This document shows, in pieces, positions 6,903-9,965 of a stretch of DNA of 9,965 nt; the first letter of the stretch is position 1; each line of letters opens with the position of its first letter. Where the stretch lies: assembly GCA_945869355.1 (NCBI GenBank), contig CAMBPA010000023.1:1-9965 (forward strand), written 5' to 3'. The DNA is from Bordetella parapertussis. Lineage in GTDB: Bacteria; Pseudomonadota; Gammaproteobacteria; Burkholderiales; Burkholderiaceae_B. The notes under the pieces were generated by a model that saw nothing but the letters and a program-made list of their open reading frames with translations, did no database searches and was not told the DNA's origin. A program made the position numbers and the translations under genes.

Positions 6903-6959
6903 TCGTGCTCAGAACGCAACGTACAAAACAAACATAGAACATAGCAAAGAGAGAAAATC

Positions 6960-7274
6960 ATGGCAGATCCAATGCGCATTCGTGCAACTGAGAAAGATGG
7001 TGTGGTGGACGTACGTGTGCTGATGAAGCACGACATGGAAACGGGTCAACGCAAGGATGCTGCGGGCGCGTCCATTCCCGCTTGGTTCATTTCAACGCTC
7101 GAGGCAAAAGTTGGCGACAAAGTAGTTTATGCAGCCCAGTTGGGGCCTGCGGTATCCAAGGATCCCTACCTGCAATTCAAATTGAAAGGCAGTGCAAAAA
7201 AAGGTGACACAATTGCTGTAACTTGGGTCGACAATAAAAACGAAACCCGCACTGACAAAACAGAAATCAAATAA
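6960..7274 (+). CDS. soxZ: Sulfur-carrier partner protein SoxZ
   Basis: SoxZ forms the heterodimer SoxYZ and supports SoxY during substrate handling. The 104-residue protein lacks a signal peptide, as is normal for the family; it is thought to be exported in complex with Tat-targeted SoxY. Family features are the start ADPMRIRATEKDGVVDVRVLMKHDMETGQRKDAAG and the later segment LGPAVSKDPYLQFKLKG followed by GDTIAVTWVDNKNETRTDK. A GA-rich weak ribosome binding site (AGAGAG, 6948-6953) precedes the ATG. It follows soxY by 57 bases; that gap holds two tandem copies of AACATAG (6931-6944) of no evident function. Confidence 0.95.
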   Translation: MADPMRIRATEKDGVVDVRVLMKHDMETGQRKDAAGASIPAWFISTLEAKVGDKVVYAAQLGPAVSKDPYLQFKLKGSAKKGDTIAVTWVDNKNETRTDKTEIK

Positions 7275-7290
7275 TTTTGTTGTGCCGATA

Positions 7291-7315
7291 GAACCGAGTC
7301 GCAATGTTGCGGTTC
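7291..7315 (+). other. Possible intercistronic hairpin between soxZ and soxA
   Basis: GAACCG (7291-7296) and CGGTTC (7310-7315) can form a 6-bp stem. The loop contains the small palindrome GCAATGTTGC (7301-7310), which would compete with the outer stem. No T-run follows, so it is not an intrinsic terminator. It might protect the soxYZ mRNA or mark a processing site, giving more carrier protein than SoxAX. It ends 8 bases before the soxA ribosome binding site. Confidence 0.35.
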
Positions 7316-7333
7316 GCAAAAATGGAGGCAACC

Positions 7334-8134
7334 ATGAAACACTTTTTGTTGGCTGGGCTGACAGCGATGTCGCTCGGCATATCTACTATTGCTCTGGCAC
7401 AATCGGCATCGGATCAGCTTGCGGAATACCGCAAAATGCTTGCCGAGGGCAATCCCGCCGAACTATACGAGGCCGCGGGCGAAGAACTCTGGGCGAAACC
7501 AGCTGGCCCGAAGAGCGCCTCTCTTGAGAAATGCGATCTCGGACTAGGCCCTGGCGTTGTCCACGGCGCCTCAGCACAATTACCGCGCTACTTTGCAGAC
7601 ACCAATCGCGTCCAAGACCTCGAGTCACGCCTGATGACCTGCATGACTACCCTGCAAGGTATTCCTGAAGCCGAGATGGTCAATGGGACCTTTGGCAAGG
7701 GCGCTCGCAAAAACATCGAAGCGATTGTTGCCTATGTCGTCACACACTCGAAGGGCATGAAAATCAACGTAGCTGTCAACCATGCCAAAGAAAAAGAAAT
7801 GCTCGCTCTCGGCGAAAAAATCTTTTATCTGCAAGGCGGAACGATGGACTTTTCTTGCGCCTCTTGTCACGCGGTCGACAACAAACGTATTCGTATGCAG
7901 GACTTGCCAAACCTGACCGTGCAAAAGGGCGCAGAAGAAGGCTGGGGTAACTGGCCTGCTTATCGTGTGTCAAGCGGCACGTTTTGGACCATGCAGCAAC
8001 GCCTGAACGACTGCTACCGCCAACAGCGTATGCCTTTCCCGATTTATGGCTCAGACGTCACGATCGCTTTATCAGTCTTTATGGCTAACAAGGCAAACGG
8101 TGGTACGGTGCAAACGCCCGGCCTCAAGCGCTAA
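7334..8134 (+). CDS. soxA: SoxAX complex cytochrome subunit SoxA, single-haem type
   Basis: SoxA carries the active-site haem of SoxAX, which joins thiosulfate to the SoxY cysteine as the first step of the cycle. The 266-residue product has a Sec signal peptide (cleavage near ALA, residue 22). Only one haem motif is present, CASCH (175-179). The sixth ligand and persulfide-forming cysteine is Cys227 in RLNDCYRQQRMPFP, a family landmark. In the N-terminal domain, where dihaem SoxA has a first CxxCH, there are only Cys67 and Cys103; in single-haem SoxA such as that of Starkeya these form a disulfide. The ATG at 7334 is preferred over 7304 and 7322, since GGAGG ends 5 bases before it and the signal peptide begins there. 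It follows soxZ by 59 bases and precedes soxX by 16. Confidence 0.95.
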   Translation: MKHFLLAGLTAMSLGISTIALAQSASDQLAEYRKMLAEGNPAELYEAAGEELWAKPAGPKSASLEKCDLGLGPGVVHGASAQLPRYFADTNRVQDLESRLMTCMTTLQGIPEAEMVNGTFGKGARKNIEAIVAYVVTHSKGMKINVAVNHAKEKEMLALGEKIFYLQGGTMDFSCASCHAVDNKRIRMQDLPNLTVQKGAEEGWGNWPAYRVSSGTFWTMQQRLNDCYRQQRMPFPIYGSDVTIALSVFMANKANGGTVQTPGLKR

Positions 8135-8150
8135 CTCCAGGGAGACACAC

Positions 8151-8783
8151 ATGAATAAAACACTACTCGAACTGGTCGCAGGCACAAGCTTAGCGCTTGG
8201 TGGCATTGTCCTAAGCAACGTCGCCCTCGCACAGAAAGCTGACCCCGCCGTGCAGGCCGTCATGGACCGTAGCTTCCGTGAACAAGGTATCGCCAAACTA
8301 GATCGCATCCAGCTAGACGAATTCCAAGCGCTCTGCTCCGATGAGAAGTTCCGCGATAGCCCCGAGGGAAAAAAGAAAGCCGAAGCATTACAGACAGCTG
8401 CTCTGGCCGCCATCAAGCCTCCGTCCGATGGAAAGTATCTGGGCAGCTGGGCTGAGGGAGAAAAAATCGCTCAAAGCGGCCGAGGCTCAACCTGGACTGA
8501 CAATGTAAAAACCGTAAACGGTGGGGGCTGTTACAACTGCCATCAGATTTCAAAACAAGAAATCTCTCACGGCACAATCGGTCCGTCGTTATTGGCCTAT
8601 GGAAAAACGCGCGGCGATAGCGATGTCATCCTGACCTACACCTGGAACCGCATCAGCAACTCCAAAGCCTATAACGCGTGCAGCAATATGCCACGCATGC
8701 AGCACTTTAACTTGCTCACCGAACAGCAAATTAAAGACGTCATGGCCTTGCTGCTTGACCCTGCATCGCCTGTCAATAAATAA
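8151..8783 (+). CDS. soxX: SoxAX complex cytochrome subunit SoxX, long form
   Basis: SoxX is the electron-accepting monohaem subunit of SoxAX. The 210-residue product has a Sec signal peptide (cleavage near ALA, residue 27) and one haem motif, CYNCH (127-131). The conserved ending NACSNMPRMQHFNLLTEQQIKDVMALLLDP supplies the sixth ligand, most likely Met180. About 90 residues precede the haem domain, longer than the short SoxX type; long SoxX forms are known in several Proteobacteria. Cys62 and Cys177 are additional cysteines that could pair. The frame is open back to 8046 inside soxA, but AGGGAG 6 bases before ATG 8151 and the signal peptide fix the start there. Confidence 0.94.
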   Translation: MNKTLLELVAGTSLALGGIVLSNVALAQKADPAVQAVMDRSFREQGIAKLDRIQLDEFQALCSDEKFRDSPEGKKKAEALQTAALAAIKPPSDGKYLGSWAEGEKIAQSGRGSTWTDNVKTVNGGGCYNCHQISKQEISHGTIGPSLLAYGKTRGDSDVILTYTWNRISNSKAYNACSNMPRMQHFNLLTEQQIKDVMALLLDPASPVNK

Positions 8784-8821
8784 AGTCGTCGAATCGCGCT
8801 ATACGCTGCAAGGAAGTTGAA

Positions 8822-9965
8822 ATGGGAATGAGTCGTAGAGAGTTTGTACAGGTTCTGGCGGCGGCTTCCGCTGCTGGACTATCACTGAGCGCTAACTTGA
8901 GTCGCGCGCAATCAGCAGCAAACCTCTATGACTTCCCAAAGTTCGGCAATGTGCACTTGATGCACTTCACTGACTGCCACGCACAACTCAAACCCATTTA
9001 TTTTCGTGAGCCTAACGTCAACTTGGGCTTCGGTGGGCAATTTAGTAAAGCGCCTCACTTGGTCGGTGATGCTTTGCTTAAGCACTATGGCATCAAGCCG
9101 GGCACGCGCGAAGCGCATGCGTTTTCTTATTTGGACTTCGACAAAGCGGCGACGCAATACGGCAAAGTGGGTGGGTTTGCACACCTCGCCACGTTGGTTA
9201 AGCAAATTCGTGCGAGTCGCCCCGGCGCTTTGCTGCTCGATGGCGGCGATACCTGGCAAGGCTCAGGCACTGCACTGTGGACCAAGGGTCAGGATATGGT
9301 CGATGCCTGTCTGGCCTTAGGCGTCGATGTCATGACCGCGCACTTTGAAATGACCTTAGGCGAAAAACGCGTCAAAGAAATTGTAGAAAAAGATTTTGAT
9401 GGCAAAGTCAATTTTGTCGCCCAAAATATCAAGACCTCGGATTTTGAAGATCCCGTATTTGACGCCTATACGATGCGTGAAATGAACGGCGTCAAGGTTG
9501 CGATCATCGGCCAGGCGTTCCCCTACACACCGATTGCGAACCCACGCTACCTGATTGAAAACTGGACGTTCGGCATCGAAGAAGAAAATATGCAAAAGAC
9601 CGTTGATCACGCGCGCGCCAAAGGCGCGAAAGCTGTGGTCCTGCTGTCGCATAACGGCATGGATGTCGATCTGAAAATGGCGAGCCGCATACGCGGCATC
9701 GACGCAATCTTAGGCGGACACACCCACGACGGCGTGCCCGTGCCGGTCAAGGTCACCAACCCAGGCGGCGTGACCCTCGTGACGAACGCAGGTTCAAACA
9801 GTAAATTTCTAGGCGTACTTGATTTGGATGTGAAAGACGGCAAAGTATCCGACTTTAGATATCGCTTACTTCCCATCTTTGCGGATCTGCTCCCGGCTGA
9901 TGCACAGATGAATGCGCTGATCGACAAGATACGTGCGCCATATGAAACCAAACTGGCTGAAAAAC
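8822..9965 (+). CDS. soxB: Thiosulfohydrolase SoxB, N-terminal 381 residues (runs off the right edge)
   Basis: SoxB is the periplasmic dimanganese hydrolase that releases sulfate from SoxY-bound thiosulfonate. The frame is open to the window end; family members are usually about 560 residues, so roughly two thirds are visible. A twin-arginine signal starts at SRREFVQ (4-10), with cleavage near SRA (29). The metallophosphoesterase motifs occur in order: TDCHAQL (50-56, Asp51 and His53), DGGDTWQGS (140-148, Asp143), MTAHFEMTLG (171-180), LSHNGMDVD (275-283, His277) and GGHTHDG (298-304). Other SoxB-typical stretches are YFREPNVNLGFGG, AFPYTPIANPRY and NAGSNSKFLGVLD. The third motif is usually MTGHWEFTYG in SoxB as I recall it, so this copy differs at several residues. 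AAGGA lies 7 bases upstream of the ATG. It follows soxX by 38 bases. Confidence 0.96.
   Translation, partial: MGMSRREFVQVLAAASAAGLSLSANLSRAQSAANLYDFPKFGNVHLMHFTDCHAQLKPIYFREPNVNLGFGGQFSKAPHLVGDALLKHYGIKPGTREAHAFSYLDFDKAATQYGKVGGFAHLATLVKQIRASRPGALLLDGGDTWQGSGTALWTKGQDMVDACLALGVDVMTAHFEMTLGEKRVKEIVEKDFDGKVNFVAQNIKTSDFEDPVFDAYTMREMNGVKVAIIGQAFPYTPIANPRYLIENWTFGIEEENMQKTVDHARAKGAKAVVLLSHNGMDVDLKMASRIRGIDAILGGHTHDGVPVPVKVTNPGGVTLVTNAGSNSKFLGVLDLDVKDGKVSDFRYRLLPIFADLLPADAQMNALIDKIRAPYETKLAEK

Noticed and set aside
6931..6944. Tandem AACATAG x2 upstream of soxZ
   Set aside because: Only 7 bp and two copies in a short gap between operon genes; too little to distinguish from chance.
8046..8150. Extended SoxX start inside soxA
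   Set aside because: The extra 35 residues are soxA read out of frame, and the Sec signal and AGGGAG site mark 8151 as the start.

Overview
The window carries a sulfur-oxidation (Sox) locus from a bacterium that is probably a betaproteobacterium of the Burkholderiales type. That placement rests on protein character, the Tat/Sec-exported Sox set and the gene order; no marker gene is present, so it is an inference. Nothing here resembles a mobile element, CRISPR array, tRNA or rRNA.

Layout. Bases 3-1084 (plus strand) hold the tail of a phosphonate-type ABC transporter: the C-terminal part of a PhnE-like permease, then a PhnC-like ATPase, overlapping by 4 bases. A strong two-part hairpin at 1109-1141 separates this unit from a convergent minus-strand unit. 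Read in its own direction, that unit encodes a Tat-exported dienelactone-hydrolase-family protein (3774-2875), a small monohaem cytochrome c (2788-2453) and the flavoprotein of flavocytochrome c sulfide dehydrogenase (2442-1165; SoxF/FccB). An AT-rich 174-base divergent region (3775-3948) with two short tandem-repeat arrays separates it from the plus-strand main operon soxC-soxD-soxY-soxZ-soxA-soxX-soxB. soxB runs off the right edge after 381 codons.

How the genes work together. All Sox products have export signals except SoxZ, which is expected to travel with Tat-exported SoxY. In the established Sox pathway, SoxAX couples thiosulfate to the C-terminal cysteine of SoxY in SoxYZ, SoxB hydrolyses off the terminal sulfone as sulfate, and SoxCD oxidises the remaining sulfane sulfur. 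soxCD is present, so complete oxidation to sulfate without sulfur globules is expected. The cytochrome/flavoprotein pair adds sulfide oxidation in the periplasm. The dienelactone-hydrolase-like protein has an intact Cys-Asp-His triad and no obvious place in the textbook pathway; it is the least explained gene here.

Several starts were moved inward from the longest reading frame because a ribosome binding site and a signal peptide sit at the inner codon (soxF, the cytochrome, the hydrolase, soxD, soxA, soxX). phnC starts with GTG and soxC apparently with TTG. soxR, soxV, soxW and soxS-type genes are not in this window and may lie outside it.
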